Shown piece by piece: positions 45,009 to 56,048 of a stretch of DNA of 64,000 nt (position 1 is its first letter; the number at the start of each line of letters is the position of its first letter). The position numbers and the translations under genes are program-made. Source of the DNA: Gongronella butleri (taxonomy: Eukaryota; Mucoromycota; Mucoromycetes; Mucorales; Cunninghamellaceae); assembly GCA_025201375.1 (NCBI GenBank), contig JAIWZP010000002.1, forward strand, positions 744,001 through 808,000, read 5' to 3'. The notes under the pieces were generated by a model. It searched no databases. It was not told where the DNA came from and worked only from the letters and a program-made list of their open reading frames with translations.

Positions 45009-46082
45009 GCTTGTCGAAACCGTTCGCACCAGGCCCCAAAAGGTAAAAAGAAAATCACATCCTCGCTTCAACAAGGGAAAAGGCTCGTCGCTTGCAATTG
45101 TCTCTTTTTTTTCTTGTCATTTTGGGTGACTATGATGAGACAACAAAAACAATTACCTTACCTACATTATCTGAAGATCATTGAGGATACGTTTTTAACC
45201 TGCAACTGAACCCAAAAAGAAAAAAAAATGACAATTGCGACGCGACCCTTTCTCTCTTGATGCACGACTTTTGTATTCATGAAACGCGTGTCTCACTCTT
45301 TTTTTTTTCCTGCTATTTGATTAGGTCTACGATGGTTTTTGTTTTCTTCTTTGTCATATCCTCACTTTCTCACTCTCTTTCAAAATGTAATAAAGGAACT
45401 TTGCTCTTTTGATGAATCATTTCTTTGTTTCAATGCATGATTTGGCCCATTTTTACACTTCTACCCCGCATTGCTTACTCCATTCGCGAGCCGTGTCCAC
45501 CATGGTTTTGAGCCTGAACGATGCTAACGTCCCTTTGCAGCAAACAGGTTTTCTAGAAGAGGCTCTTTTTATTTCTCGACGCGTGATTTGCCCTATTTTT
45601 TTGCGATTTTACACCATTGTTTGCTTCAATTGCAAGCTGGGTGCGCCATGGTGGGCTCAAATCAACGGCAGGAAAACTCTAGGGGTCATTCAGAGCAACA
45701 GGGTCCTCCAGAGCTGCTCTTTTGATGACACTCGTGTTGTTGGACGGGATGATTTGCCTCATTTTTGCGAAATTGCCACATTGGTTGCCTCGTTTGCGAG
45801 GTTTGTCCACCATGGCGGGCTTAATCTACAGCAGGATGATAATAAAGACCATTCAAAGCAACAGGAACCGTCCAGGGAAGTGTAAAAATGCTGAAAAGCT
45901 ACAAAAAAAGAGTGTGTGCCCTCAAGGCACCTTTGATGAGCAATTGGAAGCATGACTAGGGCAAAGGCCAGACAATGCGCTACAAGGCGAGATGCCTGCC
46001 CATTTCTTAAAAGGGGCATCTCGGAGCTTCCATGCGCTTCTCTTTTCTTTTTCTTTTCCCTTTTACCGACGTTTGCGCTGCC
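45009..46082. other. RPS18 3' flank with a three-unit tandem repeat
   Basis: No gene is recognised in this 1.07-kb stretch. It includes a possible poly(A) signal (AATAAA at 45389-45394), a diverged tandem repeat at 45400-45880, and the promoter of the FAM133-like gene at its right end, where a T/C-rich run (46036-46066) precedes the ATG. Confidence 0.5.
45400..45880 (+). repeat. Diverged tandem repeat, three units of about 152 bp
   Basis: Units begin near 45400, 45560 and 45713. Each carries, in order, a GCTCTTTT word, TGATTTGCC-CATTTTTGCGA, a CATTG-TTGCC/TTC word, a CACCATGG or CGCCATGG word, and a CAGGA-rich end. Units 2 and 3 also share CATTC-AGAGCAACAGG versions. Divergence is high enough that exact borders are uncertain. 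Confidence 0.65.
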
Positions 46083-46772
46083 ATGAGTGAAGGACCTACA
46101 ATCCGCGACTATATAGGTAAGAGGAAGCGACACGCTTTTTTTTTTTCACGCGTCGACTGACCTGTTTACTTGGTAGAACAACGTAGAAAGACGGGTTTGA
46201 CTTGGTAAGTCGCTCGTTTTGTCAAAAACAAAATCGTGCAAATCGCCACTTACCATGGCTTTTTTTTTACACCTTTAGGGAGGAGTTCCGCAAGATCAAG
46301 GAGGAAAAGGAAGGACCGGGCGTGTCTGAGCAGGCGATGAAGAAGTATCGGCAGCAGCTGGATGCGGAACGCGAGGCCAAGTTGGCCAAAAACAAAAAGA
46401 AACCCAAGCACAAGAAGCGCCGCCACGACTCTACCAGCGAAGACGACACCGACAGCGACGACGACTCTGTAAGAAAGAAAAAAAAAAAAATAGGCTCAAT
46501 TGCCGGTCTCGTTTTGTAAAAATGGCGAATCTCATGCCAAAATCTCCATTTAGAAGCGACGACGCAAGCGGAAGCGACGCGACAAGGAGAAGCGCAAGCA
46601 TGACAAGTCGCGCTCGCGATCACGGTCACCTCGAGTAAGACATTGGAGGCCGGGGCAGCTTATGCAATAGCGTGGAAGACTCATTTTCCTTCTTTTTTTT
46701 TAAATTGTCTCATAGAGCCATCGTCACGAAAAGCGACGACATCGATCTCGATCACCACCTCCTTCAAAATAA
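46083..46772 (+). CDS. FAM133-like basic nuclear protein
   Basis: Exons 46083-46116, 46177-46204, 46279-46468, 46554-46634 and 46716-46772 give 129 residues. The N-terminal motif GPTIRDYIEQRRKTGLTWEE resembles the GPTIQDYL...TWEE start of the FAM133 family. The rest is a charged helix (KIKEEKEGPGVSEQAMKKYRQ), a KKKPKHKKRRHD cluster, an acidic Ser/Asp run, and an RS-like tail (SRSRSRSPRS, RSRSPPSK). FAM133 proteins are little studied. The RS tail suggests a nuclear speckle or splicing role, but this is inference. AATAAA overlaps the stop codon (46768-46773). Exon sizes down to 28 nt are notable in such a short gene. Confidence 0.72.
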
Positions 46773-47017
46773 AAACGAGCCGCGTGCTTATTTATTTGTG
46801 CATTGTGTGTGTGCGCTGGGCTGTTGCCAGGGATCAATGGTCCAAAAAAAAAAAAAAAAAAAAAGCGGGCTCAGAAATAAGAAAAAAAAAAGCTTAATTC
46901 TGAGCAATGCACTCCTTTTTTTCGCTTTCTTTCGCCTTTTGATTACTGTATATACCCCTCTTGCACCCTTGCCCCTCGCTCTTTTGCTTTATTGTTTTTC
47001 TTTAGTTTTTTTTTTCC
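46773..47017. promoter_or_regulatory. Upstream region of the PX-domain gene
   Basis: 245 bp between two genes on the same strand, with an A-run at about 46842-46864 and a T/C-rich block immediately before the ATG at 47018. No specific motif recognised. Confidence 0.4.
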
Positions 47018-49805
47018 ATGGGAGACCACGAAAAGGAAGTTAGTCTACACACGGTGCTTGCGACACCGACGGTGTGGCTCGTGACCGTCGCTATTTATGT
47101 CGTTTCGTTGACGGCGCACCGGCTCATCTTTGCGTTTGTCATGGCCGTGGTGTTTGTCTTTGGTGCGCTATATTTTGACCGGCGACACCCACCAGCGGCC
47201 ACCTTTACTGCTCAAAAGTACAACGACCCAAGAACCATTGACGTCCCGCTGCTGGTAAAAAGAAATTGGGCATCCATTGGAAACCCATTGGAAGAGAAAA
47301 TGAGCTCACGCTGATGACTTAGGACGAGGACGATGCAAAATATGCAGTGTTGGACCTGTTTTACGCGCCATTGACGAAGCGGGTCGTGCCACTCATTGGT
47401 TTTTTCTATCGCGATTTCGTGAGCACGTGGTGGGACCCGTTGCATTCGGTGTATGAGGACGAGACAGAGCGTTTGATCAAGACACGGCTAAACATGGCGG
47501 TGACCAGCCTTGAAAAGACGCTGCTCAATCAGGAACGCAATGACATTGTGATGGCCACCATGTACGGTCTGGCCAACACGTTGATTATTCACATGGCAAG
47601 TTGCACAAATGCCCTCATTATTATGCCATTGAAGCGCCGCTCATCTTTTTTTTTTTTTTTTTTTTTTGTTCATTTCCCAAATAGCGCGAATGTCGGACAC
47701 TGGAGGAGTCGCAGCTGGAGATGGATGCGTATGTGGAGGAGAACCCGCAATCGCCGTTTGCACAGCTTTTATCGCGGCGTGAGCAACATGCTCAGCTGCG
47801 TGGTCTGGGCCAGATGATGCTGAAGCGGATTTTACCCGCGTCGGATCGCGAGTCCAAGGTGTTACACAGCATGTTCAAGGAGATGCTTGCCGTGCATCTG
47901 TTTGGCAATATGCTCAACACGTGCAGCGACCCGGACTTTATCAATGGATGGCTTGTTCACTATTTGGAGGTGGATGAGGCGTCCGCGGCCGCGGCGGCAG
48001 CCCCTGACTCTGGTGTCGTGGATCAAGGCGACGCCGATGGGATCCGCAGCCTTGTGGAAAAAGCGACCGAGGACGCGATGGCGGCTGAAAATGCTCAATT
48101 GGCGCGTGATTCTATGGACGACGCATCATCACCACGTACATCCACGTCGACTTTGCCACCTTCACCCATGACATCGCCAGTGGCAAAGAGTGCGCAGCCG
48201 CCTCCACCACCACCACCGCGTCAAAGGCCCACATTGATGATTTATCCGCCAGGCACCGTGGGATTCAGTGTCATGGACATCTCCGCGCCATACACAGACC
48301 CGCACACGATGGACCAGCGCGAATTGATGTTCCTCGTGCAGATCGAGCGTCCGTCGCTCGTGCCCAATGCGGCATCGTCCGAGGGCGGCGGGTACGTGAT
48401 CACACGCACATACCAGGATTTCGATGTCTTCCAGGCACTGCTCAGGTACAAGCACCCACGACGCGTGAACAAGATCAGTTTACGTTTGCCGCTGCAATTC
48501 ACGCGCACGTGGCTCGGCAAAAAGACGACGGCCATGCAATTGCAGCAACAGCAGCAGCAACAAGAAGAGCATGCTGCCGCAGATGTTGCGTTTGAGGAGA
48601 GTAATCTCGCGCACGGTCTGGAGGTTTATCTGTCCAAACTGGTGCGTGATCCTGAATTGGGCACGGAACCGCTCATTCGCGCGTTTTTACGCAAGGAACG
48701 GCCCACGGACCAGGGGTCCTTGCAATCCGAGCAGTCATTTGCCGACGAGCACCAGGCTGAATTGGCCGCATTGCAACAACAGAACCAGCCGAAATCCTTC
48801 TTTTCCCGCTCGTTCTCGACGGCCGCCGCCAACAACAATCATGCCACCACCACGTCGCCCACGGCATCGCCAACACCATTGTCCACAGCAGCATTGACCG
48901 CCAATTCAGCGTCGGCACCGCCACCATTGCCCCCAGCTGGCTCATCGTCGTCGTCACTGGCCTCTGAGGGCACGGCCGCGCTTTCGTCAGGATTGGCAAC
49001 CGCGGCAACCGCAGCCACCGCAGCAACGACAGCGGCAACAACCACCGCGACAAAATGGCTTGCGCGTGCAGGGTCGCTCAGCAGCAGTTTCAGCAGCACC
49101 GCGAGCAATAGCAGCATCGATGGCGACAGTCCTTCTCCTGCACCGCCTTCTCAACAGCCATTGGTCAGCTTGGGCAGCGACGACGAACAAGAGGACGATA
49201 AAAATGCTGAAAATGCTGAAAATGCTGGTGATGACGGCCCTTTGCCGGCAAGTCCTGCTTCGCTTGCATCTCCACCGGCATTGGATGGAGCAGAAGAGAA
49301 GAAAAAGGCCAAACCGCTGTCTGCCATGGACACGGAGCTGCTGATCGAGACAACATACGCGCTGATTGTGGAGATTTTCGAGCTTGGGACGACGACAACG
49401 AACAAGGGCTGGATGCGCCGGTCCATTTTGAATTTGCTGCGTGAGATTGTGCGCCGGTCGTACACCGAGTGGGTGGGCAAGCAGTACGACCACTACATGG
49501 AGGCGTATCTGTCGCCCGATGCGCTCGTGGGCTGGGCTGACATGATCCACGAAAAGTATTGGCCAAATGGCACGTACAACACGGCGTACCCACGCCGCTC
49601 GGCCGAAGACAAGGCACGCACAAAGGACCGCGCGCGCCAGCTCCTCACGCAGCAGGCTGTCCCCGCCGGCGTCAAACAGCTGCTCGGCGATCAAAACACC
49701 ACGCTTGCCATGCACCGCATCTGGCTGCGCTTGCAAGATGAAAACCTCAACCGGGTCCTCGTGCTCCAGGTCATGGAGCGCGTCATCAAGTCCGTCATTG
49801 GATGA
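47018..49805 (+). CDS. PXA-PX-nexinC sorting nexin with N-terminal membrane anchor
   Basis: It resembles the SNX13/14/19/25 and yeast Mdm1 group, which tether ER to endosome/vacuole membranes. Exons 47018-47254, 47323-47595 and 47685-49805 give 876 residues. Two hydrophobic segments at about residues 17-50 probably form an ER hairpin. A PXA region follows (to about residue 270: PLIGFFYRDFVSTWWDPL and DPDFINGWLVHYLE). A disordered Pro stretch precedes the PX domain (about 352-500; VITRTYQDFDVFQALLRYKH is the phosphoinositide-site region). Then comes a long Ser/Ala/Thr linker and a nexin-C domain (about 717-876; GWMRRSILNLLREIVRRSY). No RGS domain is seen, unlike SNX13/14/25 but like SNX19. Intron 2 is GC-AG (GCAAGT at 47596). 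Confidence 0.92.
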
Positions 49806-50391
49806 GTTCGATCGTGTCGCTGGTAGACAGATCTCCAGCGTCAAATCCGCGTCAAGCGTCCATTTGCACGCGCCTGTTTTTAATCAAACCCATCCCCCGT
49901 GCTAGTGGACGCGTCGCGGTACCTCTAAAGACGCGTCTTTCCTTTGCCATTCGCCTGTAATTTTAAATATAATAAAATCACCAATTGTTCGCCAACGAGG
50001 AGGTCAATCCCACTCTTTTTTTTTTTTTGTCGTTTTCCATGGATTCTTTCGTGCAAAGTTTGACATAATTCTAGAGACACGATTTTATTTTTCATTCAGA
50101 AGCAAAGAAACTGCTTTCGAGTAGAACAGGAACAACGGTTTTGTCCAAATAGATGCGTGGGGCTACACTGGCAGTGGTGAGGCTTTCAATTGAGCGCCAA
50201 ACGCATCTTCCACTGTAGTCTGAGTTGTTTCTCTGCTTGTGGTGGTTTCAACGATCTTTTCAGGTTCGTCGATCACGGTCGCTTTGATTTCTTCCATTCA
50301 CCAATAGAAAAAGGTGCATCCTGGACAGATGGGATCGCCTTTTTTGGTCGCTGACTTTCTTCGCATTTCACACCCCTGAAAATTTTGTACC
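49806..50391. other. Intergenic region, PX gene 3' flank and acetyltransferase promoter
   Basis: 586 bp with an AATAAA at 49971-49976, 166 nt past the PX-gene stop, and a T-run near 50016. The remainder is ordinary AT-rich sequence leading to the next ATG. No gene seen. Confidence 0.5.
49971..49976 (+). terminator. Polyadenylation signal (PX-domain gene)
   Basis: AATAAA in AT-rich sequence after the stop codon at 49805. Inferred from motif and position. Confidence 0.5.
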
Positions 50392-51823
50392 ATGGTAAAG
50401 CAGCAACGACGACTTGGCTTGATGGAAAAATATCAAATCGCAAAGCAACTAACCAAGGGCTACGCATCCGTCACGATGACAGCAATTGTGGATCACGCAC
50501 CCAGGCCGATCGCCACCGATCCAGTCTTGTTTTATAAGCATCAGTTCCGGCCAGCTTTGCAGCGCATGCTCGCAATGCACCCAAATCTGTGTTTGACAGT
50601 GGCAGACGCCAACAAATCGAGCGCATGCTTTGTGCAATTAGATCGTATGTGCATGGATGATCTTGTAATTGTGACGGAAAATCGCGAATTCTGGGAAAAG
50701 CCTTGCCTTGAACGCATCATTCAGGAAGAATGCCAACATGAGTTTGACTTGCTTGGATCCATCCCGCTTTGGCGGCTGCGCGTGTCCTGCCATGCTCAGC
50801 GATTGGACAGCTGCTGTGTGACCTTGACTCTTCAGCACGTCATTATGGATGGTTTAAGGTAAATGTTCGGAGATCATGGCAGCACCCCGCATTTTCTCAC
50901 AATTGTTGCTTTTTTAAAGCACCCTTGTCTTTTGGAAAGATCTTCTGCGCCACCTCAATGATACAAAGGATCTGACAGATGAAACCAATGAAATTGAAAT
51001 GGAACCGGTGGTTGAAGTGCCTTTGCCATTCGAGCAACGTGGATGTCCCATTGTTGACCTTGGCCCCAATTTGGATTTCATCCCCGATAATGGGTGGCAA
51101 GGTGATTATCCAGCCCACGAAAATGAAGAATTGAACACAGTGGTCCATATCAACCAATTTGAAGGGGATGCGTTGAAAAAATTGGTGAAGCGCGCAAAAT
51201 TGGAAGGTGTCTCCGTTCATTCGGCGATCTACACTGCTTATTTGCTTGCCTGGGTCACTCACTACCAGGGCCGCACTGTGAAGACTGCGACCGCCATCAA
51301 TTGCCGCCCATTTTGTGTCCCTGCCGTTGGCGACGAATTGGGTGTTTTCTTTGGTCGCTTCGAATGTGGATGGGATGAAATAACGCTGGCCCTTCACGCT
51401 GCAAACGATTTCGCCTCCTTTTGGGACTTGGCTCGCGAGTATCATAAGCGCTTGCAATCCAAAAAACAAGAGACGTGTCAAAGAACCTTGATGATGGACT
51501 CGCTACTTAAAACGTTCCCGGAATCTTACTGTGATGTCTGGACTTCTGCGCGCAAAAAATACTTAATGGGTCGTAGCGGCGGTTTAAACATCAGTGACCT
51601 GGGTCGATTTGATGTCGATCAGGAAGGAAATGCATGGACTATGAAGGAAATGTGGTTTTGCCAGAGTACGCACTCATTTGCCACGGCAATCGCTTTGAAT
51701 GTCATTACGGCGTGCGGCAAGCTGGACGTTGCATTCACTTGGCAGCAAGGAGCCGTTGTCGATCACAAAGCAGAAGCAGTCATTCGTTCATTTTTGAAAA
51801 TTTTATCAAACCAGGCCATTTGA
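50392..51823 (+). CDS. Alcohol O-acetyltransferase-like (BAHD/condensation fold)
   Basis: The fungal AATase family moves an acetyl group from acetyl-CoA to an alcohol, making acetate esters. Some members act on sterols. Exons 50392-50858 and 50920-51823 give 456 residues. The HxxxD catalytic motif is LQHVIMDGLRS (His149, Asp153), split just downstream by the single 61-nt intron. The N-terminal block (MEKYQIAKQL ... FRPALQRMLAMHPNL) and a central VHINQFEGDALKKLVKRAKLEGVSVHS, ATAINCRPFC and ELGVFFGRF follow family order. No signal peptide or membrane helix is visible. It sits at the edge of a repeat-rich, otherwise gene-free 4-kb tract, consistent with an accessory gene. A possible poly(A) signal is at 51902-51907. 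Confidence 0.82.
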
Positions 51824-54800
51824 TTCTTGAATCTTTTTTCATGTGTGATGCCCACTATTTTACTATACTTCATTTTATAGAAAGGAGTCAAAACGAGTCA
51901 TAATAAAGCAATGCACTACGTGCATGTCAGCCAATATGGCATGGCGTTTCTTGTTGTTAATTTGATCGCGCGACTTTTGCTTATATTTTTGACAGCTGAC
52001 ATTTCGATTGCTTTTTTGTTGCACAGCTAGGAACTAACGGAAGGTCGAAGCATTTCATGTAAAAAAAAACTTCACGTATGTAGACTCAAACAATATCGGA
52101 ACAGATGTCAAAATGCAGCGATTCGATATTATTGGCATTAAAGCTATTTGAATTCGTAAGAATTTTGGACCAGTTGTCCATCACGGACATTCAAAGGATA
52201 TTATGAACAAAAATGCTTGTATATGAATGTAGTTCTGGTGAGATCCGAGCAATCATTTCATCAAAAATGCGTTTTGCCCTGATCGCAACGCATATGACAA
52301 AAAGTTTGTTAACCGAAAGCGAAGAAAACTTGGAATTGCGGATTACTTGGTTCACGTCATTAGCGTTGAATTTAACAGGTCACTCAAGAAAAATCGTCGC
52401 AGATTGGTTTGACCCTAGATTTTACACGTAATGCATATTGCAAAATTGTATTAATTCGATTGCTAATAAACTCGTTGGAGTTCTGCATCCGCCATTACCT
52501 GGTACAAATTTAGGATTACTCGGACAAGTTATTTGGGTGACTGTCAGCCAGAGGGAGTAACTTCTAATGTCATTCTGATCTCTAACGCGACAACGACGCG
52601 ACCGATTAACGGGCGGGAGGTTTCAAATGAATGGAAAGACAAACAATTAAAAGAGATTGTAGTTTGAGGTGTATCCGATACAATCTCATGGTATAGTCTG
52701 CGACGGGACCCTTGGATCTATACTTGGCGCATATCACAAGAATGCATTAAACAATTGCCAAAAATACACAACAACTCTGGGTTGTTGGGTCAATACTGTA
52801 AACCGGCGACGGCTGAGCGCCCTGAGCGACGCGTGAGACGCCTCAAAAAATGAATGAACTAGCGGCCTTATAACGCGGGTGGTTTGAGAACATCGTATCG
52901 AGCTATTGGCATGAAGTTAGCCTTCAGGGGTCGTTTTGATTTTGGCCCTGATTTTATGCAAACTGCATTTTCTCAGGACTGAGAGATCCGATCTCCAGAA
53001 AAACTTGGAATCATTGAAGTTTTGAATGAATAAATTTGGCGTCATATGGTCAGGCTCATTGAGAGGAACGCATAAAATATTGTTTTGCACTGGGGGGTTT
53101 AACTGGCAAACACGTATCTCAAGATTTCTCGAGACTAAGTGATCCAATCCGTGAAAAAAAATTAACATCGTTAGGTAGCTTGGTTTACTATCAACTGGTC
53201 CAAATTTGGGACCAAATGAGCAAGTTTCTGAGGAGGAAGTGCCAGTTTCATAGACGTAAAGCGAGTAAAATCCACACCATTTGGTCTTGTACCGCGGCAA
53301 CGGCGGCTAAGCGCCCCGACGCGCGAGACCCCTCAAATGAATCCAATCCGCGGGCGAACGCGGTAAAAGCGCTTGTTGTTTGGAGAGATCGCGTCGAGTT
53401 CTCGGTGAGTTAGCCATCACAGGATCGATTTGGCCCTGAATTTACAGGGTGCAAAATGCAATTCCTCAGGACTGAGGGATCCGATTTCTGGAAAAACTTG
53501 ACGTCGTCGGAATTTTGTGTTTTATAGTAGCATTCTCTAGCTCAAATATAGGACCCGATGAACAAGATCTGGAGGATGCGCCCTGCAAAAAAGGGGTATG
53601 GTACTGAATCTACGGAAATGCTATCATTATTTTGGATTCATTTGCACAACGACTCCTCAGCCGACGTCTGGCTCAAGGACTTCTTGGAAAAGACGCGCCG
53701 AAATAGCCTACTCATGGAAAGGTTTGGAGACGAAGGGACGTGATTTGCGTTGTTTAAACTTTAACCGAGGGTTGTGAAAGGATTTCAATGTTGACAAGCA
53801 TCGGCGTGGTCAACCGTCCATTTTTATTCGATTTTTAACGAAATCAAGAGCTCAAACATTGAGGGCAGTTCAAAAATGAGAGTTCGTGTCATGATTATGA
53901 GGTGAAACAGGCGATACAGAATTTGGCTCTTGAAGCTCTGAATTTTTTATTTTTTTTTTTGTAATGTGTGAGCTGTTGCCACGTTCGTGCTAGTGTCAAG
54001 TTTGGAGGTAGTGGTGTGGCCATTCTTTATGGGGACCGATCCGACAGCACACAAAGCGCTGCACGGGACAACATCATGGTCCGTGTCTCGCCAAAAAAAG
54101 ACATTGACATTTCCAGGAGGTCTCATTTTCAAGGTTGCATGCAATCTGGTGCATCCGCGGTGGGTGGAAGGCAAGGAGAGCGCCCTGTCTGGCGTCAGCT
54201 TTTTCTTTTTTCACATGGATGACAGCTTTTGTTCTCCCTATTTTTCTTTTTTTTTCGTGTCTCATGTTTGTCTTTGGTGCCCACACCAAGAATGTCATTA
54301 CTGCACGCATCAGGTGATGGGAGAAGCCAGTTGCCAAGCCCAAAAGAATGGAATGGGAGTGAAAAAAAAAAGATGAGATAGAGGACGCGCTGCTATTGGC
54401 AAAGCACACAGATGGGGGTTGTGCGCGTTTGCTCATTGACATCTGCATGTGTGACGTGGAACGACATCATGGTGTTGTTCCTTTTGGACCCATGGTCGTG
54501 GTAAAAACAAAAAAAAAAAAAAAATGAGGCTCTGTGCGAGGCGATCCCATTTGTGGGCCATCCGTGGGCCCAAGACCGTGGAGGTGGCTGGCTTCCCCTT
54601 TTTTTATTTGTTCGTTCTGCCGTCTCTAACGTGCCCATTGCGTCGCACAATCGACATCTATGTCCTTTTTTTTCAAACAAATGGCCATGGTCCATGCGCG
54701 CTGTAAAAAAAAAAAAGGGCGAGACAAGGGGGTAGGGCATTGGCTTTTCAGAGACCGAGAAGGACGCGTATTTCCACTCACACACACGGAGATGGTCTCC

Positions 54801-56048
54801 GATTGGGAAAAAAGGTAACACAGTGTCCTCTTTGTTGCGGGGAAAAAAAAAGGGGCCTGTTGGACGGACGACGCGATTGATTCTCCCACCCCCATTTTCG
54901 GCATGCCCGGCGGTGTCGGGTCCCTTTCTTTCCATGATTTACGGTGCCACACTAGTTTTTTTATTTTTTTTTCACTGGGGGATGCACCGAGCAATCATTT
55001 TAAAAAACAAGAAACGCCCTTTTTTCTCATTGCCATTGGCGATCTACCGCTGGCATTGCATCATTGGCGATCTTAGGGAGGGCTGATTGCCAAAAGTCAC
55101 TCCTAAAAGATTGTAGGTGTGTGCCAATGGGGAGATGCGCTTGCGCGCGGAGTGTCGAAAAAAGCGAGAGAAAGAGAGAAAGAGCGAAAAAAAAAATGAG
55201 TGAGATGCAGCTCGAACGTAATCCGCACCCCCCCCTCCTTGGTCGCACCATCAACAAAAATCAAGATCACCTGGTCTCTTTGCACCCTTTTCCAAATGGG
55301 AAGGTTCGCTCTTCTCACCCAAGAAATAAAAAATAACAACAAATCATTATTCTTGTCAACTTTATTTGAAAGGAGACGAGGATCGAGGACTGGTTGTTAG
55401 TGAGGGGCAGCATGTTTAGCGGTTGCGTGCATGTGCATGGCCCATGGCATGCAAGCCGGCTTTTCATTCTATGCATTGCGTCTGTAGGTTCTCCTATTTT
55501 ATTTTTTCATTGGCTACAGAGGAGGGCTGCATAGAATTGAGTGGCAACACAAGCGGGCATCGGAGGTGCATCCGGCATAGAGTGTAGCTAGCCAAAAAAA
55601 GCGGCACTTGTACGACGCGTCCAGCCAGGATTTTTAAGTTTAGCAGCGTGTCTGTGGGTAGGCTAGAGATGGACCTTGCAAAAAAAAAAAAAAAAAAAAA
55701 AGATGAAACGAATCCATGTTTGGTGCTTCCGAAGAATGGCTGGCCGATTGCCACTTGTTTTTTTATTTTTACTTGGGGGGAGGAGTGAGGGGGGTGGGGA
55801 GATCACCGGGCTGCGTCCCAAGTTGGTGGTGATGATGGCATTGAGAAGAATATAGGGGGACGAAAAAGGGGGGGGGGAGCGGAGAAAACGAGGGATGAGC
55901 GCGTCGACGCAGAAAAGGGGGGCCGCCACCGCTTGGCTTGTGCTTTTTTCATTCTCTTTCTTCTCTTTTTCTTTTCTTTGTATTATATATTTGTACATAT
56001 TCCCCCCTCTTGTATCTATCCTCTTTTTAAAGAATATACTCACGGACC
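51824..56048. other. 4.2-kb gene-free region with tandem duplication
   Basis: No gene is supported. 51900-52790 is AT-rich without visible repeats. 52795-53760 is a diverged tandem duplication. From 53940 to 56048 composition changes to homopolymer-rich sequence like that around genes, with frames open but biased. A short frame at 55195-55336 (MSEMQLERNPHPPLLG...) is unbiased but unmatched. The kinesin promoter should be at the right end, which is T/C-rich. Confidence 0.55.
52795..53760 (+). repeat. Diverged tandem duplication, two units of about 490 bp
   Basis: Unit 1 (about 52795-53285) and unit 2 (about 53286-53760) share, in order, GGCGACGGCTGAGCGCCC, GACGCGTGAGACGCCTCAA, CGCGGGTGGTT, GAGTTAGCC, TTTGGCCCTGA, CTCAGGACTGAG and GATCCGAT-AAAAACTTG. 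Unit 2 ends with GGATTCATTTGCACAACG and a GACGCGCCGAAATAGCC word that are also seen in family B at 25634-25720, linking the two repeat regions. Confidence 0.7.

Noticed and set aside
48987..49844. 285-residue frame antisense to the PX-domain gene
   Set aside because: Complement of the Ser/Ala-rich linker and nexin-C coding region, where the sense strand has strong family motifs.
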